NCBI GenBank assembly: GCA_022453515.1
Contig: JAJNNY010000048.1
Location: 1 to 64,000 of the forward strand
Source: Astrocystis sublimbata
Taxonomy: Eukaryota; Ascomycota; Sordariomycetes; Xylariales; Xylariaceae
Direction: 5' to 3'
DNA length: 64,000 nucleotides
In this document: in pieces, positions 35,379 through 45,868 of the stretch
Numbering within the stretch: position 1 is the stretch's first letter
Layout of the letters: the number at the start of each line of letters is the position of its first letter
Translations under genes and position numbers: made by a program
The notes under the pieces: generated by a model
Databases searched by the model: none
The model's input: the letters and a program-made list of their open reading frames with translations, nothing else
Told to the model about the DNA's origin: nothing

Positions 35379-38300
35379 TCATGCCAGACCCGAACTCATT
35401 ACATGGTCGTTCAAGTCGTCAACCCTTCCGAGCAGATCATCGACAAACTGCTTCCCATGTATCTCATCCAGCAGCGTCATAAACTCCCTCCTGTCCTGTT
35501 TCTCAGCATGCGCCTGGACGTCCTCAAGTAGATCCTCTGTCGTGGCGCCATTCCCCGCAGCCTTGATGAGCCTCCAGGCACGTCGGAACTCGTCGCGGAT
35601 CGAGACAATGCCATTGTGCGTCACAGTGCGCGCGACGTTATGGTCGAGCTCGAACGGGTCTTCAATGGCGAAGAGGTAGCGGTAGCGCACCTCCTTGACG
35701 TCTTTAGGTTTCGGCGTCTGTGGTTGTTCGCTTAATGGGGATTGCGCTTTGGTGGCGTCGACATTTGCGGGAGTGGGCGTGGATGCTGCCCCAGACTGCG
35801 GCTGCATGACGGTCTTGGCTCCGGTCCAGCCCTTATCCGCTTTGGACAGCAACCCCCCGTGTGTGCGGAGACTGAGGACATCCCTGCCCCAGTCGAAGCC
35901 TTTCCGTTGATACGTGACCATCATGTTGTTACCTTGCGCGTAATATTCGAAGAAGCCTTGCAAGAGGTAGCCAAGGTTGTCTTGGTTCCGGTTTAGCATA
36001 TTCTGCTGTGCGAGTGACTGTATGGCTCGCTCGTCTCTCCAGAAGCGGACGTCGTAGCCTTGGCAGGTGATGCTTCCGTCGTTGGGAGGTGCAAGCTCTT
36101 GGAGATTAGGGCAAACGAACGGATCGACTACGTTGACGAGATAATGTAATACCATCAACACATAGCCGTAGCTACCCAGACTTCCGCGGTATGGCGTGTT
36201 GATGCCACGAGTCTTCGCCCAGTGCTTGACGAACAGAACCAGAGGCCGCACACGAGAATCCGTGGACGAGTAACATCGCAGGAGCGTTGTGTTTTGAAGC
36301 GCGAGATGGGCTGAGAAGTTGACGTCACACTGAACGCCAACACCGGTCTTGGGGAATTCTAGTTTATCGTTGAACCCGTCTCTGGGCTTGTTGGGTTGGA
36401 GTGTGGATGGATTGGGAAGTAGCCTGATGCGTTCGAAAATGCCCGCCTCACTTTTCAGTAATGGAATCATATACATGGAGTCGGCTGACTGCTGTGACGA
36501 GGACACAGGATCGCGACGGAGGATGGTTATGTACTGTCGAAGAATGTCATGATCACTAGCGCGATAGCTTCCGTGTGAGATTGCCCTTTTGTACTCAGCT
36601 GCTAGATGAATTGACTTGTGTATTTTCACTAATGCTCGAAAATTTCCCGTAGTGATCCGAGGTACGAGGTCGCGAACCGGCTTTCTTATCTCCGCGTCTC
36701 TGATCCCGTCGACATAATGTTGAGCTATTTGAGAGCCGATGTCCACATCTGAACTGGGATGTCTGGATAACAGATTCGCAATCTTGTTGACACGCCCAAG
36801 ATATTGTGTTGGGGATTCGGACTGCTCCTGTCTAAGCTGCGTAAGCTGCAATAAAGGGTTTTGGCGAAGATTTTCATAAGCTATTCGAAGCTCTTTATTG
36901 AACCATAAGGGATTAATTCCAAAGTTCTTGGTGTGTTGTAGGTCTTTCCACTGCTGAACCACCCGTGCGTGCGGATGCTCTGTCTTCGAGTGAGGCTTGG
37001 ATTTTTGTGTAGTCTCCCACGCAATGACGAGCTTCTCACCCTCAACCATCGTGTTTACACCACGGAGCGATCGATGATTGATAAACTGGGCGGTATCGCC
37101 GATGCTGAAAGATGGGTACGCTAGAATCCGGTCTTTCAGTTTAGTGTCATACAAGCCTTGAACGAAGACCTTCGCTACCTTATCCAGTAGAATGAACTCG
37201 GCTTCATGGAAATCTGGGGAGTTGGGTTGAGTAATTTCACGACCGTGCAACCGGCGAAGGAGCTTCTTCGCATTGTTGTAGTGAGTCGCGAGTAACTGCC
37301 CCGAGGGCTGTTTGAGCGAGATTTGCTCTTCTCCGTGAAAAGCTGTAGCTTTTATGCTTGGCAACGGCTGTGGGACGGGTGATTTCATGTTCGTTTGCTT
37401 TATATTGCTGTCGGTCGGTTTATGCTCTTTTCCGTGAAATGCTGTAGCTTCCATGCTTGGTAACGGCTGTGGGACGGGTGATTTCATCTTCGTCTGCTTC
37501 ATATAGCTGTCGGTCGGTTCATCGTTGTCCAAAGGCAGGTCAGCGTCTTCGGGGAGATCATCATCCGGCTCATGCTCATCCTGGTCCATGCCCTCTTCCC
37601 ATTTCTTTCTAGCTATCAGCAGACCCTTGAGGAGAGCTGCATCGGGCTTTTCGCAAAGTTTGATGATGGGAACACGCGTTCTGGTGAGCAAACGCGCACC
37701 GAAGCCAGCGGCAAGGAGAGCCCCTTCGATGAGACGAGGAATCGGCGAATCAAGAGAATCGGGCGGCATTGCTGACAGGGGTGAAAATAGACCAAGGTCC
37801 ATATCGGCAGCTTTCGTTGCCAAAACTGAAGCCAGACTTCCGAAACATTTCAACTCGACGGTTCCGGGCTGGAAGGTATGGATACCGTTCGTCTCCCATT
37901 CATGGCGAGCTACGACATCTTGGCTGATGGCTTCAACACGCATTCGAAAATGCTCTTTTTCAGCGATCTCGTCTAATCCTATCTCGACATCGCTGACTAC
38001 ACGTTGGCATAGTCTGTCAAGATATGCAGATTGAGCAGCAAGCTGCTCAGGGCTGACGGTGAATTGACGTTGACTAGTGGGAGAGTACAAGGCATGACGT
38101 TGAGGTTGGGGTGCATTGCGACCGCCAGGCGTGGGGTAAGCATTTGCTGGTATGACATTGACACCCCTGAATAGACCATCAGTGGTGTGGTGTTGCTGGT
38201 GTCGCCAATCGCTCTGACGTGCAGGGGGCACAGCGGGCTGGTCATACCCTGGCCTAGATTGTCCATATGCCTGGTTGCCATATGCCTGGTTGCCATATGC

Positions 38301-38780
38301 TTGGTTGCCATATGCCTGGTTGCCATATGCCTGGTTGCCATATGCTTGGTTGCTATATAAACGGTCTTGCGAGGTGCTTGGATGTGCTGATGTTGATGCG
38401 TGTGATGAGAAAGGGGGCTGTTGCTGGCTGTGGGTGAAATGGCGTGGGCTGCCGTGGTTCTGAGAATGAGTGTATTGGCGGGAGAAGGGCTCCGAGGGAG
38501 CGTGAAAATCAATAGGGATGTCGAATTCGGCCTTCATCTGACGGCGCTGGGCTTGGTTGGGGCGCTTCTTCCCACCTCTGGTGGCCGGCTGGGCTGTTCC
38601 GGAATGGGGCGCATCCCTCGGCCTCTCGTTAACTTGTGAGACGTGAGAGGGAGCCCGATGGTCTGGGAGGGGTGTGCGAGCCGCCGAGCTCATCCCTGGC
38701 GCAATCTCATGGCCAGGACCAGTGAGGATCAGGTTCCGAAGATGGTCCTCGAGCGGCCCACCAGGTGTAGCCGACTGCAT
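35379..38780 (-). CDS. Cid1-like terminal nucleotidyltransferase (poly(A)/poly(U) polymerase) with large catalytic-domain insert
   Basis: One exon, 1,133 aa. Catalytic half one: FGSLASVLATKAADMDLGLF (313-332; GS then Asp326 and Asp328) and LLTRTRVPIIKL (364-375). Half two: GVGVQCDVNFSAHLALQNT (813-831, third Asp819), then LVLFVKHWAKTRGIN, GSLGSYGYVLMVLHYLVN, and the PAP-associated domain NLGYLLQGFFEYYAQ (935-949). The halves are separated by ~440 aa (about 376-815) with two segments resembling retroelement Gag capsid helices (about 494-555 and 650-707). The disordered N-terminus (1-240) has six NQAYG repeats (144-173); residues 422-454 and 455-487 are a 33-aa tandem duplication. Expected to add A or U tails to RNA 3' ends. 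The triad is intact, so it should be active. Divergent from TFIIF-alpha, 1.5 kb away. Confidence 0.85.
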   Translation of the reverse strand: MQSATPGGPLEDHLRNLILTGPGHEIAPGMSSAARTPLPDHRAPSHVSQVNERPRDAPHSGTAQPATRGGKKRPNQAQRRQMKAEFDIPIDFHAPSEPFSRQYTHSQNHGSPRHFTHSQQQPPFSSHASTSAHPSTSQDRLYSNQAYGNQAYGNQAYGNQAYGNQAYGNQAYGQSRPGYDQPAVPPARQSDWRHQQHHTTDGLFRGVNVIPANAYPTPGGRNAPQPQRHALYSPTSQRQFTVSPEQLAAQSAYLDRLCQRVVSDVEIGLDEIAEKEHFRMRVEAISQDVVARHEWETNGIHTFQPGTVELKCFGSLASVLATKAADMDLGLFSPLSAMPPDSLDSPIPRLIEGALLAAGFGARLLTRTRVPIIKLCEKPDAALLKGLLIARKKWEEGMDQDEHEPDDDLPEDADLPLDNDEPTDSYMKQTKMKSPVPQPLPSMEATAFHGKEHKPTDSNIKQTNMKSPVPQPLPSIKATAFHGEEQISLKQPSGQLLATHYNNAKKLLRRLHGREITQPNSPDFHEAEFILLDKVAKVFVQGLYDTKLKDRILAYPSFSIGDTAQFINHRSLRGVNTMVEGEKLVIAWETTQKSKPHSKTEHPHARVVQQWKDLQHTKNFGINPLWFNKELRIAYENLRQNPLLQLTQLRQEQSESPTQYLGRVNKIANLLSRHPSSDVDIGSQIAQHYVDGIRDAEIRKPVRDLVPRITTGNFRALVKIHKSIHLAAEYKRAISHGSYRASDHDILRQYITILRRDPVSSSQQSADSMYMIPLLKSEAGIFERIRLLPNPSTLQPNKPRDGFNDKLEFPKTGVGVQCDVNFSAHLALQNTTLLRCYSSTDSRVRPLVLFVKHWAKTRGINTPYRGSLGSYGYVLMVLHYLVNVVDPFVCPNLQELAPPNDGSITCQGYDVRFWRDERAIQSLAQQNMLNRNQDNLGYLLQGFFEYYAQGNNMMVTYQRKGFDWGRDVLSLRTHGGLLSKADKGWTGAKTVMQPQSGAASTPTPANVDATKAQSPLSEQPQTPKPKDVKEVRYRYLFAIEDPFELDHNVARTVTHNGIVSIRDEFRRAWRLIKAAGNGATTEDLLEDVQAHAEKQDRREFMTLLDEIHGKQFVDDLLGRVDDLNDHVMSSGLA
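37320..37517 (-). repeat. 99-bp tandem duplication in the Cid1-like gene
   Basis: Two adjacent 99-bp units encode 33 aa each, starting PTDSYMKQTKMKSPVPQPLP and PTDSNIKQTNMKSPVPQPLP. Differences are few and mostly substitutions, so it is a fairly recent duplication. Confidence 0.85.
38262..38351 (-). repeat. 15-bp x 6 coding minisatellite (NQAYG)
   Basis: Six tandem 15-bp units (plus strand CCATATGCCTGGTTG, with T for C in some) encode (NQAYG)6 in the disordered N-terminus of the Cid1-like protein. Copies are nearly identical. Confidence 0.92.
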
Positions 38781-40294
38781 GGCGAGAAGCTAGCAATGAA
38801 AAGGATTGGGAGTGAAGCAGCTGACTGCTACCATTATGAGTAAGACTGGCAGTATAAGTACAAAGTGGCACGGGCTAGCAACATTGCCGGCTCGACGAAG
38901 TGAAGGAAGGGCAAGCTGTGGTGGTTTGTTGACAAAAGTGTTTACAAAAATGTTTACATTGGGGACCGATGCCCAAGAGCGTGGGCTGTTTCAGATGGGG
39001 TGCTACCTACTAGAGGTAGCATCAAGCGCTTCTCATTCTGAAAGGGCAAGTAGGGCCAGTGAATGACTCAAGACGGAACCTTAGGGAGTTGGGCAGACGC
39101 GAGGTTGAGGTTGCGAGGGTTGAGGCTCAAGAAGGTGGGAAGTACATGTTATGAGCTAGGTACCTACCTCGCCTACCTACCTGGTACGTGATTGGCCTTG
39201 GGTGAGCCAGAAGTGGAGAAGATTCCCGCGGTCGGTTGTGGTGCTAAGCGGGGGCGTGGAGACACAGGCCCGCACGAACTGACACCAACCTCAAGTACCT
39301 AGGTACCTTTATTGTGTGTTTTACTCCCTTCCAAAGTAATCCAAAAGCTGCCTGTTCGAGGAAGGTTCCTTCTTACTCGAATAGAAATGACAAACCCCGA
39401 GAGCTGTCGCTTCCTTGAAGGTTTTCACTCACGTATCTCCCAAATCGAGGTAACAGTTATCGACACACTTTGTTACATACCTCATCTTGTTCATTAGATT
39501 AAGATACATGAGAGCTACTTGGTACTATAAATGAAATAGTTAATAGACCTGTTAATACGGTTGTTCCATATCAGATGGAAGTATTCTACTATCTTTAAGT
39601 CAGGTACCTAGCCCAATGACGTTATTGGTTACCCAAGTAGGCGGTACCTACTCAAGTAACCTAGGTAAGCACAGGCACCAGAGGGCCCAGGCCAGTTTGC
39701 GGCTCGCGGCTTGCTCCCGACTGGCCTTTGGCTTGCAACGGCTGCGCTGCGCTGCTGCTGCTCCCATTCATTGCTCTTTGTCATCCACCCACTCATCTAC
39801 CCATCCCCTTGTTGCCTTGCCGTCACTTGTCGCCTGTCGCCCTTGACCACTCACACCAGCACCGCATCTGAAAGCCGCCGGCGCTGCGCACTACCTCCCT
39901 TTTCTTCACTTCCCTTCTTGTTATCTTTAATTCTCCATCGACTTCAGGTTCATCCTTACATGCGCGCTACATCCTTTCCCACGTCATACTAGAGTTAGTT
40001 CGTATCTAAATTACCTACCCAGCCGTCACGACTTGGCTCGCAACTTGGGTGCATCCGCCCAAATCGCGACCATCGCAATCATTGCAGTGTCGCCAATATC
40101 GACGCGCCCTTATCCTTCAGTCCGCATTTCGAGGTGCTGCCGATTTGATCCGTTACCGCCTGTTTCGATGCGAACCTGCGACCCCTAGGCTTCCGAAGAG
40201 CGTGACGGATCTGTCCCTGATTCGATAACGCGTGCCGCTGCTGGGGATATCTCTCCTAGGCCTTCCGCCTTGCGTCTGACGCTTCGCCATCGTC
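38781..40294. promoter_or_regulatory. divergent upstream region Cid1-like / TFIIF-alpha
   Basis: 1.5 kb. Rich in the AGGTACCTACC / GTACCTAGGTACC word family (39158-39181, 39294-39308, 39602-39611, 39649-39668). The right part (39700-40290) is CT-rich and probably the TFIIF 5' leader. No gene seen. Confidence 0.4.
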
Positions 40295-42381
40295 ATGAGC
40301 GCTTCTCCATCCACTGGTCCTAATGGCCAGAAACACACGCCCCCGACAGGTGCGCCGCCTCTGCGCCGCCCGCGCAACACCGCCAACCCCATGGTTGCTC
40401 GGAAGAAGCCTCTGCCTCGCCCGCCTCCTCCAAAGGGCCCCCCACCCTCCAAAACCGGTGCTGCCCCCAAGCCAGCCGGAAACCCCAAACAAAATGCCCA
40501 GCCCGACAAGGCGGCGCGCTTTGACGAACAGCGCACTAAGAATGGCGGATGGTCAAAACCGTTGCCCCAAGGCGGTCAAGAGTATCCCCTCTATGTTACC
40601 AAGAAGGCTTTGAAAGAGGGCCTTCGTTTCCATGTCATGCGCCTCGTGCCTCAGAAGCGCGGGATCCGGCAAGCCACCATCGATCCCGCCGACCAAGACT
40701 CTTTTCCCCGCCCCGTGACTCTGCAACGGCGCGATCCGAGACAACCACCACCAGGCCAGAAACCGAAGGAGGAGGAGGAGCCTGTCGAGGAACCTGATCC
40801 CAACACCGAAGAGGCGGAAAAACAGGCCCAGATCAAGGCCCAGCGTGAAGCCCAGCGTGCCTTGGACGATGCTAAGAAAGCCCCCGTCCTCAAGGACATG
40901 GAGAAGAAACGGCAAAAAGACAAGAACAAGGATGAGAAGAAGACGGGCACTCAGATACACTACGAAGCACGCACCGAGAAGCAGAAGAAGGAGTCCGGAA
41001 TCAGATACGAAGAGGCGCTGCCTTGGCATCTGGAGGATGCAGATGGGAAGCAAGTTTGGGTTGGACAGTACGAAGCGCCCTTGTCTGAGCAGAAGGTGGC
41101 TCTAGTGCCCGTGCCCGAGCTTGCGGGCTACCGCATGCTGCCGCTGGAAAAATGGTACAAGTTTACTCCGAAGAGAGGGGCCTTTCAGCACATGACCATC
41201 GAAGAAGCCGAGAAGTTGATGGGCAAGAAGGCCGCTCCTACGCGTTGGGCTATAAGAGAGACCGACCGGGACAAAGCTGCGAATGCGCGAGAGGAATCGC
41301 GACGGATCATGTACGGCCCCACCGCCGTCAAGCAAGAGAGCTCAACCTTTTTGCAGGCCTCTCGAGGCGAGAAGATGGAGCACGACGACATTGACATGTC
41401 TGGCGACGAGTTCCAGGACGACGACGAGCAGGCAGGCTTCGAGCCCGAAAGGGACGAAGATACAAAGGAAGCTAAGGACAGAGTGCGCCGTGAGCAGCTT
41501 GGCGCCAATTTGTTTGGTGATGCAGACGAGAAGAAGGTCGAGAAGGACGAAGCCGAACTCCAGAAAGAGGAGGAGGTTAGAAAGTTACTTGGCAAAGGTC
41601 TCAAAAAGGCATTGCGTAAACGCGACAAGCAATTCCAGTACGACAGTGACTCCAACAACGAAGATCCGTTTGCGTCGTCATCTGTAAGCCACACCAGATG
41701 CTCCAAGTCCCTCCCGTGCACCCAGAACTAATTTCATACAATCAGAGCGAGTCAGGGTCCGATTCCGAGAAGGAAGACGAGGAGAACAAAGGCGATAAGG
41801 AGAAGAACACCGCCGGAGGCTCCAAGGGACCAGGCACGCCGCAGGGTAAGAAAAGCGCTGCCGAGGCTTCTAAGAAGGGCAAGTCTCTCAAACGAGCAGG
41901 CTCCCCACTGGGCTCGGATTCAAGCGGTACCGAGTCAACCCGCAACAAGAAGAAGAAGAAGCTCGCCGGCGGGGCTTCCCACTCGCTCGGTGGCAGCCGT
42001 AGTGGCACTCCCCTTCCCAACCGGGGCGCTGGGTCCACCAGTGACGGGGAGATGTCGGACGGGGCCGGTGGCAAGGCGAAACGACCGAAACAGCTGGGCA
42101 CGAGTGCAAAGGGAACACCTACGGGGTCCCGGGCTGGCAGCCCTCGTGCGGTATCTCCCAACGTGGACTCACCTCAGATGCCGTTGAGGCCCATCACGGC
42201 CCAGGAGATCGTAGACGCGCTTCCGCCTCTGCCCGAGGGTGTCTCCATCAGCGGGCTTCTCAGGGTGTTTTCTACTCGCCTCGACAGGGAAGGTCATCTG
42301 ACCCGAAAGGAATGGCTTGGTCTGGTCAAGGAGAACACGGTTTTCAGCCAAGCAGATAAGAAGCTGCGTCGCAAGGCTTAA
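40295..42381 (+). CDS. tfg1: transcription initiation factor TFIIF alpha subunit (RAP74 / Tfg1)
   Basis: Two exons, 40295-41683 and 41746-42381; 674 aa. Donor GTAAGC, acceptor AATCAG, phase 0. The N-terminal dimerisation region includes EYPLYVTKKALKEGLRFHVM and, after a charged insert, ALPWHLEDADGKQVWVGQYE and YRMLPLEKWYKFTPKR. The middle is a long highly charged linker, as in all RAP74 proteins. The C-terminal winged helix is ITAQEIVDALPPLPEGVSIS then LLRVFSTRLD and LTRKEWLGLVKENTVF, which contacts FCP1 and polymerase II. TFIIF recruits and stabilises Pol II at promoters. The winged-helix end confirms the stop. Confidence 0.92.
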
Positions 42382-42723
42382 GGAAGCTCGTAGACCTCGA
42401 ATTCCAAGTTGCCTTTCTGGCATGTGCTGCCTTGGTTCCGCAAACGGAGGGGTTGAACATGCTACCAGCAGGGCTTTCCAAACGCAGCAGAAAGATGCAA
42501 TGTCATCGTCATTGGTGATCATCAAGGAAAACCATTACCTGCCAGCTGTACTATCGTAAAGACCATATATAATACAACGTACAACGTAATAGCGAAATGG
42601 GTAACAAGAATGAGCCGCCTATCATGTTCATATGTGATTTTTGAAAATGCTACGGAAAGGGTATATTTATGCCATCTGTGAAACCATTTGCCAACTCTGC
42701 ATCTAATCCGTCTATCCACCTCT
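42382..42723. other. convergent spacer TFIIF-alpha / CWC26
   Basis: 342 bp of probable 3' UTRs; nothing else seen. Confidence 0.4.
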
Positions 42724-43737
42724 CTACTCATCCATCTGCCACGAGTATTCCAGGTCTTTATTTCTTTCCCGCCGGTTGATAGCCTTGAACCTCTCGGCCT
42801 CGAAGCCATTACTCCGATCGACGCCATCCCAGCGATATCCCGGCGGGATCTGGTAGCGGTTCGGCGCCCACGCGCCCTTATACATCGGCCGTCCCTTATT
42901 CCGTCCCTTCGCTCCTCCTCCTGCTCCTCCACCACCACCCCCAGACGGATCCTTCGGCTTCACAAACGCAGCCATGGTATCGCCCCACCGGACCTGCGCC
43001 TTCATCTCATCATTAATGCCCTCGTCGTCGGCATGTCGCGCCACGCCCATGACCTTGGCATCATCCAGCGCCTCGCGCCGCGCCCTCGCCTCTTCGACCT
43101 GCACATCGCCGCGCAGCGCAAGCTCCGCGTCCAGCTTCTTCTTGGCCGCCTCGTCGGCCTCGCGGCGCAGCTCGGCGCGCTTCATCGACACGTCGACGCG
43201 CCGGCCCGTGGCGTCGCGGTATATCGTCTCCTCCTCGCCCTTGCCCTTCTTCCCCTTGGTAGCCTTCGCGTAGTCGGCTTCTTCGGCCGCCTTGCGCCGC
43301 GCCAGCTGCGCCGACACCGTCGCCGCGCTCTGCAGGCCTGCGTACGTCCCGTCCGACATCATCACCGGCGCGTTGTTCTCGTCGGCGTCGGTGGCCGTTA
43401 GCGCGCTTTCGGCGGCCGCTGAGGCGAGGATCGCGTCCGCTTCTGCTTCTGCTGTTTTCGTTTTTGCTGAGCCGCCGAGGACTTTCCATCCAGACTTCTT
43501 CGCCTTGCGGAACTCGGCGCTCGTCCCGGCTACGCTCATGCCGCCCATTACTTCGTCTTCGTCGTCGTCGCCGCGACCGCCCTTCGGACGCGTCCAGCCT
43601 GTCTCGTCATCGTCGGCTATTATGAGGCCTTCGGACGCGGCTTGCTTGTCCTTGCGCTTGCGCTTTTTCGAGGAGGTGGGTTTCGGGTCGGCGGTGAGGT
43701 AGTGGGTTGCGAGGTAGCTGGATAGGTCGGATGGCAT
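42724..43737 (-). CDS. cwc26: pre-mRNA-splicing factor CWC26 (Bud13 family)
   Basis: Single exon, 337 aa. The N-terminus [17 protein letters not shown] and the lysine-rich KKRKRKDK are typical. The C-terminal Bud13 block is clear: [20 protein letters not shown], then a long charged helix, [20 protein letters not shown] and [20 protein letters not shown], ending [12 protein letters not shown]. Bud13 is a core subunit of the RES complex (with Pml1 and Snu17) that binds the spliceosome and supports nuclear retention of unspliced pre-mRNA. A Gly-rich stretch ([14 protein letters not shown]) sits before the conserved C-terminus. Confidence 0.93.
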   Translation of the reverse strand: MPSDLSSYLATHYLTADPKPTSSKKRKRKDKQAASEGLIIADDDETGWTRPKGGRGDDDEDEVMGGMSVAGTSAEFRKAKKSGWKVLGGSAKTKTAEAEADAILASAAAESALTATDADENNAPVMMSDGTYAGLQSAATVSAQLARRKAAEEADYAKATKGKKGKGEEETIYRDATGRRVDVSMKRAELRREADEAAKKKLDAELALRGDVQVEEARARREALDDAKVMGVARHADDEGINDEMKAQVRWGDTMAAFVKPKDPSGGGGGGAGGGAKGRNKGRPMYKGAWAPNRYQIPPGYRWDGVDRSNGFEAERFKAINRRERNKDLEYSWQMDE

Positions 43738-44548
43738 TGTGGTGGTGGTGGTGGTTGTGGTTTTGATTCGGTAGGTCGAATTTGTTTAGGTTGGTCTAGG
43801 TGGTAGGTAGGGAAGCATGGAGATGGTTGATGGTTGATGGTTGATGGCTGGTGGCGAATGAGTCGGTCGATTCAATCCGTGTTCCGGCGACTGTGTATTT
43901 GGGTGGCGGGTTGTGTGTGTGCCGTGGGCATTTAATTAGTGACGGCGATGTCGGTGTTTGCGAACGTGGAGGAAATCTGATCAGGAACCTTGGGAGTTGA
44001 TGTGCAGGACGGACCTTAGATCATAAACTTCTAAGGCACCCGACGCCTATGATGCGGATGCGGGTCCGGAGGACAGCACGGGGCACCCTGCTAGTGCTGG
44101 GTTAGGTTAGTTAGATGGCCGTCCAGTGCCTGCCGAGAGATAGATGGTGAACCCCAACCAACAACCTAAAGTCAGTACAGACGCAATATGAGAACATATA
44201 AGTGCCACATAGTTCATAATAGCTGTTTGTAAGTTTTGTAAATTAGTATAATTGGTAGGTATAATTAGGTGGGGGTTCACCATCTGTTTCTCTTCCTATT
44301 GACTGTGCCAACAATGGCTTATGCACCAAGATGACTGTTTCATTGCTTCAATCATACGGAAGTGACTCCAGTCTACCGTTACATCGTCGAATATCTAATG
44401 ATTCTAACTACCTAGACTTACCCCGCACAACGTTTCGTTTCTAATCTAACGGTAAAGCAGCCGAGGCAGCCAAGTGATTCTGCTGTGCTTGTCCATGTTT
44501 AGAACAATACATTAACCCTTCCATAATCTATCGCCTTCTAGAAAAGCC
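43738..44548. other. intergenic with MITE-like element
   Basis: 811 bp upstream of CWC26. Begins with a GTGGTGGTGG run (43739-43757), has GATGGTTGATGGTTGATGG repeats (about 43821-43848), GGGTTAGGTTAG at 44099-44110, and the inverted-repeat element at 44142-44285. Confidence 0.45.
44142..44285. repeat. 144-bp terminal-inverted-repeat element (MITE-like)
   Basis: The left end AGATGGTGAACCCCAACC and the reverse complement of the right end AGATGGTGAACCCCCACC match at 17 of 18 positions and enclose AT-rich non-coding DNA. No unambiguous target duplication. Size and structure fit a miniature inverted-repeat transposable element. Confidence 0.5.
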
Positions 44549-44986
44549 ATGGATCATCCCACGGCCAAAATGATACTCTGTAGTTGGTGTCGTCAATGCG
44601 TTTTTGAGGGTCCAATGTCTCTTTTCCCAGACACAATAGAACGTAGTCGAGGCTTGTTAGGGCTAGAAGTAGAAGCTGTAACGCAAGCTGAGGCTTACTT
44701 GACGAGTATGGGTCCGAATTGGCCAGAGAATTACACATACGCAGACAGGCTGCAAGGAGCTTTCGAGGCCGGTTTGCCCAGAAATAACATTATGAGTTCC
44801 TATAAACTCGTATTAGGTGAGGAAAAGCCCGCTGGTACCACCGTGAGAAAATGCGGCCAAGAATATTTCAACAATTCCATCTTTGGCTTCACCCTTGTTA
44901 TCAATGAACCATTGGATAGATCATTCGACGGTCTGCTGGCCTTACAAAAAGAACGGACCCCCTCCCCCCCCTTTTTTTCTTTTTGA
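44549..44986 (+). CDS. hypothetical small protein, uncertain
   Basis: Open frame of 145 aa starting MDHPTAKMILCSWCRQCVFE. No family recognised, no signal peptide or clear domain. The last residues are read through a C8T7 homopolymer stretch (TPSPPFFSF), so the end is doubtful. An overlapping minus-strand frame (44738-44538) is hydrophobic but equally unsupported. It may be a gene fragment next to the transposon-rich region. Confidence 0.25.
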   Translation: MDHPTAKMILCSWCRQCVFEGPMSLFPDTIERSRGLLGLEVEAVTQAEAYLTSMGPNWPENYTYADRLQGAFEAGLPRNNIMSSYKLVLGEEKPAGTTVRKCGQEYFNNSIFGFTLVINEPLDRSFDGLLALQKERTPSPPFFSF

Positions 44987-45405
44987 CTATTTTTCTTTTT
45001 TTTGCTGTGACCAAATAAAATCACAAGCTACCTTGACCACCCATGAGAAAATATTCTCTTTGAAACCTGCAGTTTCTAAATCATGAGAAGTTTCTTAGCC
45101 CTTGATAGCAATCACAGATCTTTGTAATTAAGGGCGCAAATACTGCTTGCTATACTACAAGTTTACGTTAAGAACCTACATAGGCCCGGACTCCCCAATA
45201 GTCAACCGAAATTATAGCTTTCAAACCATGTCCACTAAAACGAGAGACACGAGGGAAACGAGTGACATTGTATTGTTCGGCTCTAGTAGCTATGCCGAAA
45301 TATTCCTATAAAATGATGACTACTATCTGACAGAAACATATGATATAGCGAGGGACAAGAAGGGAATCTCTGCAAGTAGCTTACGACGACCCAAGGAAAC
45401 CTCGC
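44987..45405. other. intergenic
   Basis: 419 bp, AT-rich, downstream of the secreted-protein gene. Nothing recognised. Confidence 0.4.
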
Positions 45406-45868
45406 CTAAGCCTGGAGCTTGACGGGCAGACGCTTAGCGCCAGGGCAAGTGCCAGCATTGGGGTCCGAACTGATAATCCAAGAATTAGCTCCATTCGTCG
45501 TAGCAAGAATTGATACACGAGACTTACGTGAATGTCCACTGGTTCGTCTCCGTCGAGCCACCGTGCTCACAGCCGTTGATCTCGTTCTTGAGCCGCAGGA
45601 CGCACTCCTCGTAACTGAGCCCTTGGCTGCCCTCGCCGCCCCAGTGGACTTGGAAGTCGGCCTTCTTGTCGCCCGAGAGCGGCGCACAGGCCGCCTTAGT
45701 TTGCCCCGCGGTGAAGCCGTCGCCTGTGAAGATGGTGCACAGCCCGTCTACGGCTTGCTCCGCGAGGCCTTTCTCGGCTCCCCAGCTCTCGCCGCCTGAG
45801 TAGCAGCCGGCGTAGACCCCGTTGAGGGCCGTGGCGCTGGCGATGAGGAATAGGCTGGAGAATTGCAT
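45406..45868 (-). CDS. small secreted cysteine-containing protein (effector-like)
   Basis: Two exons, 45868-45528 and 45469-45406; 134 aa. Donor GTAAGT, acceptor TTATCAG; the join gives NQWTFT-SDPNAGTCPG. Begins with a clear signal peptide, MQFSSLFLIASATALNGVYA, likely cut after VYA. The mature part has six Cys (CYSGG, DGLCT, KAACA, EECVL, NGCEH, GTCPG), an even number fitting three disulfides. VHWGGEGSQGLSYEECVLRL and KNEINGCEHGGSTETNQWTF resemble small secreted proteins common in plant-associated ascomycetes; none has a role I can assign. A strong TATA box lies 150 bp upstream. The gene sits 1.4 kb from the inactivated transposon. Confidence 0.8.

Noticed and set aside
44538..44738. Minus-strand hydrophobic 66-aa frame
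   Set aside because: No start context, domain or splice support; overlaps another equally weak frame.
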